Source: a virus
DNA length: 36,354 nucleotides
Virus record (IMG/VR): IMGVR_UViG_3300036398_002169
Span: 1 to 36,354 of that record
Direction: 5' to 3' (one strand)
The notes below the pieces were generated by a model, which saw nothing but the letters and a program-made list of their open reading frames with translations, did not search any database and was not told the DNA's origin. Each line of letters starts with the position of its first letter. Positions within the stretch are counted from its first letter, which is position 1. This document shows, in pieces, positions 29,366 through 36,354 of this stretch. The position numbers and the translations under genes were made by a program.

Positions 29366-31549
29366 ATGTTAGCTCTACTTGGAAGCCTTAAAAAAGCCGG
29401 AGTTACTCCTCCGCCAGATCCTAACCTGATAACCAATTCACTTAGGTTTCGTAGAACTGCATCTGCAAATTTAACAAGAACATTTGGCACGCCAACAAAT
29501 GCAAGCGTGTACACTTGGTCGGGATGGGTAAAACGAGGTCTGGTGCCAAACAACTCGGAACAATTACTGTTTTCGGCAACAAATACAAAGTTTCAATTTT
29601 TAACATCTAGCTTCGAGGATCGGCTTTCATTGATTCTCAACGGAACAACCGCAATTACCACAACGGCTATATTTAAAGATCCATCTGCTTGGTATCATAT
29701 TGTTTATGCTCAAAATGAAGCTGCTCAAACAATTTATGTAAATGGAAATGTAGTTGGCACTGGAACAACTGCAAACACTGTTTTTAACACTGCAATTGCC
29801 CATCAGCTTGGGGGAAACACTATTTCTCCCATAAACAATTACTTTGATGGCTATCTTACGGAAGTTAATTTTATTGATGGCCAAGCATTAACTCCAACTT
29901 CTTTTGGGGAAATTAACTCCACAACCGGAGTATGGTCGCCAAAACAATACACAGGAACCTACGGAAACAATGGGTTTAGACTGCGTTTTAACAGCACATC
30001 GTCTTTAGCGGCGCTGGGCACAGACAGCTCGGGAAACAACAACACTTGGACGGCGAGCAACGTGTCGCTGACGGCTGGCGTGACGTACGACAGCATGATC
30101 GATGTCCCGGTAAACTACAGCGACGACGGAAATGGCAGGGGAAATTATGCGGTGCTAGATTTTTTAAATCCAGCAACCACAGCTACGTTGTCCTCTGGAA
30201 ACTTACAAACAACATCTGCTGCTGCTCAAAATATTATTGGCAGCATGTCTATGGACAGCGGAAGTTGGTATTGGGAAATTGCCTATAGCGCAGCAACGGC
30301 ATCTCAGCTTGTTGGTGTTTATAAGGCTGCTGCAACAACAGTTTCAGTCACTCCAACAACCAGTGTAATTGGACTTCGATTTAATGCAGATACTGGCGCA
30401 TTGGATTATACCGTCAATGGGTCAACGTATACGTCGATTGCAACAGGTCTTACTGGAGGTGGATATTTCCCGTATGCTGGATCATTGACTAACGCAAAAG
30501 TTATTTACGCCAACTTCGGCCAACGCCCATTTGCGTATACCAGACCTGTTGGATTTAATGCGCTTAACACAAACAACCTTCCGAATCCAGTAATTGTAAA
30601 TCCAGCAAATTATATAGCTGCTACAATTTACACTGGCACAGCTAATGCGCTATCGGTGTTAAATAACACAAATGGCGTGTCATTCCAACCAAATTTAGTG
30701 TGGATTAAAAATCGCGCGAGTGCAAATCATGCTTTGTTTGATTCCATAAGAGGCACAACAAATTACATTTCATCTAACACAACCGCAATTCAAGTTGCTA
30801 ATGCTACCACATTAACGTCATTTACTGCAAATGGATTTGATCTTGGCACAAACACAACGCTGGTTAACGCACTTAACAATAATTATGTAGCTTGGCAGTG
30901 GAGGAAAAGCGTTACATCAGGAATGGACATTGTTTCATACACAGGAACTGGCGTAAATAACACAATTGCCCATAATTTAAATGCTGTTCCCGCAATGATT
31001 ATTATAAAACAGTTAACTGGAAGTACAAGCAATTGGCAGGTATATCATACCTCAATTCCAGCTACAGACAGCATACAACTTAATTTAACCAATCCAGCAG
31101 CGCCAAACTCAACGGTGTGGAACAATACAGCTCCAACTTCTAGCAGCTTTAGCATTGGCTCGTCTTTTGATGTAAATTCTTTAAACGAAAATTACATTGC
31201 ATATTGTTTTTCTGAAATTTCTAACTTTAGTAAATTTGGCATATATCAAGGCAATGGTTCTAGAAACGGACCAATTGTTAATTGCAATTTTACTCCTAAA
31301 ATAGTATTAGTAAAAAGATTTGACTCAGGCACAGAGCATTGGTATCTTTATGATTCATCTAGACAAATAAATACAAGACGCTCTCTTAGACCAAGTGCAG
31401 CTTTTCCTGAAGACACGACTGGTTCTGTTGATATTTATTCAAATGGGTTTAAAATAAAAACCAATGATTTTCCAAATACAACTGGCGGTAGTTATATTTT
31501 TGCAGCCTTTGCAGAAGCCCCATTTAAGTATGCGCTAGCCAAATTTTAA
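29366..31549 (+). CDS. LamG/SPRY-type tail-associated protein (727 aa)
   Basis: N-terminal LamG-like jelly roll (VYTWSGWVKRGL at ~50, WYHIVYAQNEAAQTIYVNGN at ~109-128, DGYLTEVNFIDGQ at ~157). A conserved linker follows (GTDSSGNNNTWTASNVSL, MIDVP). A SPRY-like domain follows (~270-400: SWYWEIAYS, VIGLRFNADTGALDYTVNGS). The C-terminal region has FQPNLVWIKNRASANHALFD and NNNYVAWQWRK, as in environmental-phage glycan-binding proteins. It probably binds host sugars in the tail or on the capsid. Codons are AT-rich except for a GC-rich patch at 29985-30140. Confidence 0.8.
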   Translation: MLALLGSLKKAGVTPPPDPNLITNSLRFRRTASANLTRTFGTPTNASVYTWSGWVKRGLVPNNSEQLLFSATNTKFQFLTSSFEDRLSLILNGTTAITTTAIFKDPSAWYHIVYAQNEAAQTIYVNGNVVGTGTTANTVFNTAIAHQLGGNTISPINNYFDGYLTEVNFIDGQALTPTSFGEINSTTGVWSPKQYTGTYGNNGFRLRFNSTSSLAALGTDSSGNNNTWTASNVSLTAGVTYDSMIDVPVNYSDDGNGRGNYAVLDFLNPATTATLSSGNLQTTSAAAQNIIGSMSMDSGSWYWEIAYSAATASQLVGVYKAAATTVSVTPTTSVIGLRFNADTGALDYTVNGSTYTSIATGLTGGGYFPYAGSLTNAKVIYANFGQRPFAYTRPVGFNALNTNNLPNPVIVNPANYIAATIYTGTANALSVLNNTNGVSFQPNLVWIKNRASANHALFDSIRGTTNYISSNTTAIQVANATTLTSFTANGFDLGTNTTLVNALNNNYVAWQWRKSVTSGMDIVSYTGTGVNNTIAHNLNAVPAMIIIKQLTGSTSNWQVYHTSIPATDSIQLNLTNPAAPNSTVWNNTAPTSSSFSIGSSFDVNSLNENYIAYCFSEISNFSKFGIYQGNGSRNGPIVNCNFTPKIVLVKRFDSGTEHWYLYDSSRQINTRRSLRPSAAFPEDTTGSVDIYSNGFKIKTNDFPNTTGGSYIFAAFAEAPFKYALAKF

Positions 31550-31552
31550 CAC

Positions 31553-31885
31553 ATGGCACACTTTGCTGAAATTATCGACGGTGTAGTGCAACGAGTTATC
31601 GTTGCGGAACAAGACTTCATTGACTCTATTCCCGGTCAATGGGTTCAGACTAGCTACAACACACACGCTGGGCAACATCCAGAAGGACGTCCTTTACGCA
31701 AGAACTATGCTGGCATTGGCTATGTTTACGACAGTGTGCGTGATGCTTTCTATGCGCCCCAACCACATCCTTCGTGGACGCTCGATGAAGAGACATGTTT
31801 CTGGAATCCACCAACACCGTATCCAGCGGATGGCAATGCATATGCATGGAACGAAGAGTCCTTGTCTTGGGTTGCCGTTTCTTAA
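31553..31885 (+). CDS. Conserved phage protein (MAHFAEI type, 110 aa)
   Basis: The sequence MAHFAEIIDGVVQRVIVAEQ, then LRKNYAGIGYVYDSVRDAFY and APQPHPSWTLDE, matches a small protein family found beside fibre genes in cyanophage and pelagiphage-type genomes. It has a compact beta-rich fold and no known activity. It could be a fibre-associated or chaperone-like component (inference). Confidence 0.8.
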   Translation: MAHFAEIIDGVVQRVIVAEQDFIDSIPGQWVQTSYNTHAGQHPEGRPLRKNYAGIGYVYDSVRDAFYAPQPHPSWTLDEETCFWNPPTPYPADGNAYAWNEESLSWVAVS

Positions 31886-31888
31886 TTT

Positions 31889-32149
31889 ATGCCAAGAAAA
31901 TCCGTATCCCTAGCAGTTGGCCGAGGTGAAAAGCTTCCTGTGTCTAAAGGCGCCGGGCTTACCGCCAAAGGTCGAGCCAAGTACAATCGAGCCACTGGCA
32001 GCAACCTCAAAGCTCCTGCACCTAACCCAAAGACAAAAGCTGACGCTGGACGCAAGAAGTCATTCTGTGCTAGGATGGCTGGTGTCGTAGCCAAGGCTAA
32101 AGGCCCAGCAGAACGGGCTAGAGCAAGCATGAGACGTTGGAAGTGCTAA
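31889..32149 (+). CDS. DUF6321-like basic protein (86 aa)
   Basis: The sequence GAGLTAKGRAKYNRATGSNL, followed by a Lys-rich linker and KKSFCARMAGVVAKAKGPAE then ARASMRRWKC, matches the DUF6321 small-protein pattern (AKGRxKYN-xxTGSNL ... SFCxRM ... RWxC). Very basic; possibly binds nucleic acid or the virion. Function unknown. Start ATG 31889. Confidence 0.82.
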   Translation: MPRKSVSLAVGRGEKLPVSKGAGLTAKGRAKYNRATGSNLKAPAPNPKTKADAGRKKSFCARMAGVVAKAKGPAERARASMRRWKC

Positions 32150-32153
32150 CTTT

Positions 32154-32300
32154 ATGAAACGAGGACTCTACGCCAACATCCACGCCAAGCGCGAGCGTAT
32201 TGCCGCTGGCAGCAAAGAACGTATGCGGAAGCCCGGATCAAAGGGTGCGCCAACCGCAAAGGCGTTTAGACAATCCGCCAAGACAGCCAAGAAGAAGTAA
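32154..32300 (+). CDS. Small very basic phage protein (48 aa)
   Basis: Frame ATG 32154 to TAA 32298-32300. The product is MKRGLYANIHAKRERIAAGS, then KERMRKPGSKGAPTAKAFRQ and a Lys-rich end. The MKRGLYANIHAKR-RIxxGS...MRKPGSKGAPTxxAFR pattern recurs in many phages next to DUF6321-type genes. Probably a virion or DNA-binding component; role unknown. Confidence 0.8.
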   Translation: MKRGLYANIHAKRERIAAGSKERMRKPGSKGAPTAKAFRQSAKTAKKK

Positions 32301-32302
32301 TT

Positions 32303-32518
32303 ATGAAATACATACTTGAGCGAATCAAAGAACCATCCACATGGCGCGGCGTGTTTGCGCTACTTACAGCAGTCGGGATTAAGCTACACCCAGAGATGCA
32401 AGAGGCTATTCTGACCACTGGGCTGGCGCTTATCGGGCTAATCAACGTCATCCGCAGGGAGTCCAATGATACAAAACCTACTGCAAATCCTGCGCCTGTG
32501 GTTGGAGATCAAGGCTAA
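32303..32518 (+). CDS. Holin-like small membrane protein (71 aa)
   Basis: The product begins MKYILERIKEPSTWRGVFAL. It has two hydrophobic stretches (FALLTAVGIKL; AILTTGLALIGLINVI) with a short polar link and a charged C-terminus with KPTANPAPVVGDQG. This resembles small phage holins with WRG-L-A---G. It heads the lysis cluster that ends with the endolysin, and it overlaps the next gene by 53 nt. Confidence 0.6.
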   Translation: MKYILERIKEPSTWRGVFALLTAVGIKLHPEMQEAILTTGLALIGLINVIRRESNDTKPTANPAPVVGDQG

Positions 32519-32687
32519 ACGGGCATCATGGGAGCTAGAGCGTGACATAGCCAAGTACTGCGATGATGTCGAAACTCAGATCCTTGAGGCTAGGGCCAGT
32601 GGCCGTGATGCTTTGGCTGACAGGTTGCGCTACCAGTTCACGCGATCAAGCAAGATACTTATATCCACCCAGCAAGGAGATACTTGA
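32466..32687 (+). CDS. Small helical lysis-region protein (73 aa)
   Basis: ATG 32466 lies 7 nt after an AGGGAG SD and inside the holin-like gene. The N-terminus is hydrophobic (MIQNLLQILRLWLEIKAKRA), then charged helices (SWELERDIAKYCDDVETQIL and EARASGRDALADRLR). Size, position and nesting of a lipoprotein frame inside it recall Rz/Rz1 i-spanin/o-spanin pairs, but the membrane anchor is weak. Function tentative. Confidence 0.55.
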   Translation: MIQNLLQILRLWLEIKAKRASWELERDIAKYCDDVETQILEARASGRDALADRLRYQFTRSSKILISTQQGDT

Positions 32688-32814
32688 GCTTCAGGCTGGA
32701 CAGACGTACACTGCCGAGGTGGCACAGAAATGGCATTCAGACTCCCGATACCAGCAACTTGAGCTGGAGTTGATTGATGCCACTTCTGTCGCCAAACAAT
32801 CTCAACACAGGTAA
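32563..32814 (+). CDS. Candidate o-spanin lipoprotein, nested out of frame (83 aa)
   Basis: ATG 32563 lies within the previous gene in another frame. The N-terminus has a basic n-region (MMSKLRSLRLG), a hydrophobic core (PVAVMLWL) and a lipobox LTGC, giving mature CATSSRDQARYLYPP. A helical part (EILELQAGQTYTAEVAQKWH) follows. Nested lipoproteins in a lysis cluster are typical of Rz1-like o-spanins that link to an inner-membrane partner. The assignment rests on the signal and location. Confidence 0.62.
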   Translation: MMSKLRSLRLGPVAVMLWLTGCATSSRDQARYLYPPSKEILELQAGQTYTAEVAQKWHSDSRYQQLELELIDATSVAKQSQHR

Positions 32815-32818
32815 TGCA

Positions 32819-32995
32819 ATGGAAAGCCCCGGTGAAATGTTAGACGATCTCAAAGAAATTGGCTCTGTTTTGGGCATAAACGTAGCCGCAATTGCGTTGT
32901 CTTTAAGCGAGATCGAGCAAACAGTTCGCATTCTGGGTGGCATTGCCGCAATCTTTTATACGCTGACCAAGATATACAAGCTGTTACACAAATGA
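32819..32995 (+). CDS. Second holin-like small membrane protein (58 aa)
   Basis: From ATG 32819: MESPGEMLDDLKEIGSVLGI, then a hydrophobic helix (VAAIALSLSEIEQTVRILGG followed by IAAIFYTLTKIY) and a basic end (KLLHK). The LSxIEQ-VRIL and YTLTKIYK pattern appears in phage holin-like proteins. Its stop overlaps the endolysin start (ATGA). It may be the actual holin or an antiholin relative to the gene at 32303. Confidence 0.58.
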   Translation: MESPGEMLDDLKEIGSVLGINVAAIALSLSEIEQTVRILGGIAAIFYTLTKIYKLLHK

Positions 32996-33468
32996 TTGAC
33001 GAACGGTCAGCCAAGTTCATAGCAACGCTGTCACCTGAAGTCAGGGACGCCTTTATTGCGTTCATCGTAGACGCTAAAGAACTGGTTGCTCAAAATGGAC
33101 TGGACTACAAGGTCATCTGTGGAACTAGGACGTTCGAGGAACAAGCGGCGCTGTACGCCAAGGGGCGCACGGCTCCGGGGCCAAAGGTGACTAATGCCAA
33201 ACCAGGATCGTCCATGCACAACTTCGGACTCGCCATCGACTGTGGCGTGTTCAAGGGTAAAGTGTACATGGATGGCAGCACACCCGCTGACGCAAAGCTC
33301 GCTGACCTTATGCATAAACACGCCTCAACCTTGTGTGCAAAGCACAAGCTGCGTTGGGGCGGCAAATTCAAGAAGCTATACGATGCGCCTCATTTTGAGT
33401 ATGATACTCCTTATTCTCTTGCTGATCTGCGTGTTCGCCGGACCAAGGGACAATCCTTAATCGCCTAA
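32992..33468 (+). CDS. Endolysin: L-alanyl-D-glutamate peptidase-like (M15/VanY)
   Basis: The product has 158 residues. SSMHNFGLAIDC at 73-84 supplies zinc ligands His76 and Asp83 (SxHxxGxAxD). YDAPHFEY near the C-terminus supplies Asp131 and His134. The FEEQAALYAKGRTAPG segment (~48-63) is also typical of phage L-Ala-D-Glu peptidases such as T5 endolysin-like enzymes. It cleaves peptidoglycan cross-bridging peptides in Gram-negative walls. No signal peptide is seen, so it should need a holin; two candidates lie directly upstream. Confidence 0.9.
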   Translation: MIDERSAKFIATLSPEVRDAFIAFIVDAKELVAQNGLDYKVICGTRTFEEQAALYAKGRTAPGPKVTNAKPGSSMHNFGLAIDCGVFKGKVYMDGSTPADAKLADLMHKHASTLCAKHKLRWGGKFKKLYDAPHFEYDTPYSLADLRVRRTKGQSLIA

Positions 33469-33472
33469 CTCT

Positions 33473-33715
33473 ATGAAATCGATGAAAGCAATGCTGGCCA
33501 TCCTTGGTGGCCCTATGGGCGGCAAAAGCCGCTCCTGTCCCGAATGCGATTCCCCAATGGAGTCTGACGGCACTTGTTCCGAGTGCGGTTACGGCGAAGA
33601 GGAAGAGTACGAGGGAGAGGAAGAGGGCGAGGATGAAGGTCATATGGAGCGCATGGTTGAACTGCGTGACGATCTCCAGCGGGTTGTAGACAAGCTCAGT
33701 AAGCTTATTTCCTAA
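33473..33715 (+). CDS. Zinc-ribbon protein with acidic segment (80 aa)
   Basis: The sequence has CPECDSPMESDGTCSECG (two CxxC, zinc-ribbon-like), then a Glu-rich run (EEEEYEGEEEGEDEG) and a C-terminal coiled coil (MVELRDDLQRVVDKLSKLIS). It starts 4 nt after the endolysin stop, and its stop overlaps the next ATG. Function unknown; the acidic segment resembles that of the gene at 1933. Confidence 0.62.
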   Translation: MKSMKAMLAILGGPMGGKSRSCPECDSPMESDGTCSECGYGEEEEYEGEEEGEDEGHMERMVELRDDLQRVVDKLSKLIS

Positions 33716-35646
33716 TGGCAGAAGAACTTCAAGCTGAAGGTGATGACATGTTCATCGGATTTGCGAGTCGTCTCGACCCTGCAAACTTGCAGCCTGGCAT
33801 CTTGCAAGCGAGCTTCAACACTCGACTGCAACGCGGTATTGCCCAGCCCCGCAGGGGCACCAAGCGGTTGACCGAGACTGAACTTATCGGTTTAACGATG
33901 GTTGGCTCTGGCTTGTACGTTGACGCTGACGGTCACGACAACATTGTCATGGTCTTTACGGACAAGCTGTACCTGTACAAGCCCGCCCAAGGGCAGAACA
34001 CCGAGGTGCTGTATGGGCCTTATGACTTTCCTCTAGATCGTGTAATCCAAGAAGGTGGCATTTGTGACGTTGTTACGGCATTAAACAAGATATTTATCTT
34101 TCGCGGTAAGTACGATAAAAAGACGTTTTTAGCTACCGAATCAAATGCCAGTATATTAGATGACGCAACGGGTATAATTACAATCACGACTGAAACGCCA
34201 CACGGTTATTCGACCAATGATGAAGTTACAGTTGGCCTTACGGATGGCGGGGATGGCCCCGGACAAGCGGTTACTGGAAGTTATGTTATTACGGTAACTA
34301 GCCCAACTACATTTACTTTTGAGTGGAATAACAACACTGGCTCGACGTTTGCGGCACGGACAAACGATCCGGGGTGGACAACTCGACGGGGATTGCCGCC
34401 ACTTATCTGGCAAGATGGCCTTTCGGATCTGACTTATGCAGAGCAGAAGTTCACTGTGGATGGCGGTACGGTGACAGGCATCACGCAATCTGTTCCATGC
34501 GCTGACTTTGGCTTGTACTTTCAGAACCGGCTTATCCTTAAGTACGGTGATTACCAGATGCTCGTTAGTGACATCCTGAGCGAACAGTGCGACACGACGC
34601 TCAACAACTTTGTTATCAACACAGGCGGGAACGACTCAATTGTAGGGGTGCTGCCGTGGGTGCAAGACCAGTTCTTGGTCTTTATGACCAACAGCATCTA
34701 TGTTGTTTTTGTAGAGACTGACAACTTTAACATCAACTCACCTCCCGGAGCCAACAGTTCTACAACTGTCATAACAACCGAGATTGGCTGCTTGGCTAGA
34801 AGGTCTATCGTGTCAGCAGGCCAGTTCGTGTTTTTCTTGTCTGCCAATGGCGTGCACATGCTTACGCCTCAGCTTGATTTAAAGTTGCTAGGTAACACGC
34901 TGCCACTTAGCGAGCCGATTGCAGACTTTTTTGACACCGTTAACTACGACACCGTTCAAGGCTCTGTAGCAACTTACTATAACAACCGCTTCTACATTGC
35001 GATGCCTACTGGCGCGGCGACTAGGAACGATAAGATTCTTGTATACAATACGCTTAACCAGAATTGGGAGTCGATTGACTATTATCCTGTTGGGTTATTC
35101 TCAGATAACTTGATCTTGTCTGCGTATATCAATCAACGCCGATTGATGATCATCACCAACTTTGCTGGATCTGGCCAGTACGGTGGCGTGTTTCTATCAG
35201 AAGAGCAAACACAAGGAGATGAGTTTAATTACTCTGACGCCACGCCGCTGTTGCCATTTAATTTGTTTCCAGCCTCCAGTCAAGTTACCGAGTCTACGTT
35301 AATAGTTAGCACCCAGAACTTTACTCACATTCCTGCGTCTGTAAAGACTAGAGAATACGCTTTTGGAGGAACTTCAGAGAAGCGGTTTAGTCGAGGGGAG
35401 TTTACCTTCAACAACGTCGCAAACGACTTTGTGCGGATTGACTCGACCACTTATGACCCAGATGCCACTGAGACTGTGCTTGAATACAGCTTTAGCGGAA
35501 CCTCAGACGGGACTTTGCGTCCTCGAATTGCGGCTCGCGGAACATCGATAGCCTGCACAGTTAATTTTGTAGTTGGAAGACCAGCCTTGAAGAGTGTTGC
35601 TGTTTATGCTATAGCAACCAATAGACCAATGATTTCTCAGGAGTAA
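33715..35646 (+). CDS. Tail nozzle/stabiliser-like protein (643 aa)
   Basis: The product begins MAEELQAEGDDMFIGFASRL, has LQPGILQASFNTRLQRGIAQ then PRRGTKRL, and a mostly beta structure. Repeated Y/F-rich strands follow (DKLYLYKPAQGQ, NKIFIFRGKYD, FGLYFQNRLILKYGDYQMLV, GVHMLTPQLDLKLLGNTLPL, VATYYNNRFYIAMPTG). The order suggests a beta-propeller-like tail protein, as in podovirus nozzles (T7 gp12 type) and similar connector ends. Its gene lies between lysis and collar-fibre genes. The protein is real; the role is inferred from fold and context. Confidence 0.6.
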   Translation: MAEELQAEGDDMFIGFASRLDPANLQPGILQASFNTRLQRGIAQPRRGTKRLTETELIGLTMVGSGLYVDADGHDNIVMVFTDKLYLYKPAQGQNTEVLYGPYDFPLDRVIQEGGICDVVTALNKIFIFRGKYDKKTFLATESNASILDDATGIITITTETPHGYSTNDEVTVGLTDGGDGPGQAVTGSYVITVTSPTTFTFEWNNNTGSTFAARTNDPGWTTRRGLPPLIWQDGLSDLTYAEQKFTVDGGTVTGITQSVPCADFGLYFQNRLILKYGDYQMLVSDILSEQCDTTLNNFVINTGGNDSIVGVLPWVQDQFLVFMTNSIYVVFVETDNFNINSPPGANSSTTVITTEIGCLARRSIVSAGQFVFFLSANGVHMLTPQLDLKLLGNTLPLSEPIADFFDTVNYDTVQGSVATYYNNRFYIAMPTGAATRNDKILVYNTLNQNWESIDYYPVGLFSDNLILSAYINQRRLMIITNFAGSGQYGGVFLSEEQTQGDEFNYSDATPLLPFNLFPASSQVTESTLIVSTQNFTHIPASVKTREYAFGGTSEKRFSRGEFTFNNVANDFVRIDSTTYDPDATETVLEYSFSGTSDGTLRPRIAARGTSIACTVNFVVGRPALKSVAVYAIATNRPMISQE

Positions 35647-35649
35647 CTT

Positions 35650-36354
35650 ATGCCCGGATTACAGATCAAAAAAGGTACAACTTACGTCGATTACCCAGCT
35701 CCGGGCACTAATCAAGTAACTGCCGCAAACTTGAATGCTCATGTTGATAATGCGGAACTACTTCCCGGTGCCATTTCCGCGCAAAATGAAAGCTCTCCTC
35801 AAGGCAATGACTACATTCTTGCTGCACGAGGCGCAGCTTTATTTAAATACACAATAAATAGCATTAGAGATTTATTGTCTACTTATTTTCCATTGCGGTC
35901 TGGCTCTTCAATGACTGGAGAGTTAATACTTTCTAGCAGCGTTCCAAGTGCCGCAAATGTTGCGGCAAGCAAGGGATATGTTGATTCAACAGCAGCAGCG
36001 GCAACGGCAGCGGCAACATTACCGGGCGCAATTGTCATGTGGGGCGGAGCAACAATTCCAACAGGATGGCTTGAGTGCAATGGGCAAGCCGCGCCTCCCT
36101 CGTTACAGTCAATTTATGGGGCAACACTGCCTGATCTTCGTGGTGAGTTTGTTCGTGGTTGGAGCAATGGGAGAGACGTAGATCCGGGGCGTGTACTTGG
36201 ATCTTCTCAAGGCCAAGACATCCAGCCGCACACGCACACTCCTCCTTCTGGATACCAGTATGTAACAACGCCATTTACTGGAGATGGGTCAATTGATGGG
36301 TCACGGGTTACTGGTTCTGGGGAAAGAAATGCTAGCGCAGTTCCATCTGCTGTA
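35650..36354 (+). CDS. Collar-domain tail fibre (3' truncated by window end)
   Basis: ATG 35650, open to the window end (235 codons seen). An N-terminal region (MPGLQIKKGTTYVDYPAPGT) is followed by a beta/helical shaft (LRSGSSMTGELILSSSVPSA). A collar-type region follows with PGAIVMWGGATIPTGWLECN, then YGATLPDLRGEFVRGWSNGR and QGQDIQPHTHTPPSG. The GxxxxxGWLxCNG and LPDLRGxFxRG patterns are the phage tail-collar fibre domain. It attaches to the tail and carries short fibres. The C-terminal receptor-binding part lies outside. Confidence 0.85.
   Translation, partial: MPGLQIKKGTTYVDYPAPGTNQVTAANLNAHVDNAELLPGAISAQNESSPQGNDYILAARGAALFKYTINSIRDLLSTYFPLRSGSSMTGELILSSSVPSAANVAASKGYVDSTAAAATAAATLPGAIVMWGGATIPTGWLECNGQAAPPSLQSIYGATLPDLRGEFVRGWSNGRDVDPGRVLGSSQGQDIQPHTHTPPSGYQYVTTPFTGDGSIDGSRVTGSGERNASAVPSAV

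Noticed and set aside
36168-36180. Another promoter-like copy (GGGAGAGACG)
   Set aside because: Part of the conserved collar-fibre coding sequence (SNGRDV); lacks the TAGTGG/GTGAC part.

Overview
This window is part of a tailed-phage genome (Caudoviricetes) with a podovirus-type gene set. It encodes a large terminase, a large portal, a scaffold-like protein, a major capsid protein resembling the SU10/DUF5309 group, an adaptor-like and a nozzle-like tail protein, several tail fibres and a lysis cassette. No contractile-sheath or tape-measure gene is seen. Base composition is moderate and uneven. The host cannot be read directly. The mix of SD-led and SD-less genes, the TTTCAAA-type arrays and the GP88/DUF6321-like small proteins suggest an environmental, probably uncultured Gram-negative host; this is inference. 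No integrase, reverse transcriptase, DNA polymerase, RNA polymerase, tRNA or CRISPR is seen; missing replication and transcription genes would lie outside the window.

Layout. (1) 1-1.7 kb: end of a large, probably internal-virion protein, a small basic protein and a metallophosphoesterase. (2) 1.7-10.9 kb, rightward: a tightly overlapping early/replication cluster with HTH proteins, an OB-fold SSB-like protein, a Holliday-junction-type nuclease, an HNH protein, a DnaB-type helicase in two pieces with a RecE/RecB-like exonuclease and two other genes between them, a dNMP kinase, many tiny proteins and an HTH protein that may be the small terminase. (3) 10.9-13.3 kb, leftward: six genes including a GP88-like protein, with a terminator at 11.72-11.75 kb and a sigma70-like promoter at 13.30-13.33 kb. 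(4) 13.3-14.0 kb: divergent control region. (5) 14.0-36.35 kb, rightward: two small genes, a 480-nt structured noncoding stretch, terminase, portal, scaffold, capsid, an intergenic region with three phage-polymerase-like promoter repeats, head-tail and fibre genes, lysis genes, a tail nozzle-like gene and a collar-type fibre that runs off the window.

Main points. The replicative helicase is split inside its RecA-like ATPase core just after the Walker A helix, and together the two products carry a complete motif set. Downstream of the capsid gene are three repeats (TAGTGGYGTGAC... then GGAGAGAC) that resemble SP6/T7-class promoters, which would imply a phage-encoded single-subunit RNA polymerase elsewhere. 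Other items are a recurring AATGAATAA gene seam, two direct AT-rich TTTCAAA arrays around 10.5 and 11.5 kb, shared A/C-rich leaders before leftward genes, a lipoprotein o-spanin candidate nested out of frame, and abrupt composition changes inside genes.
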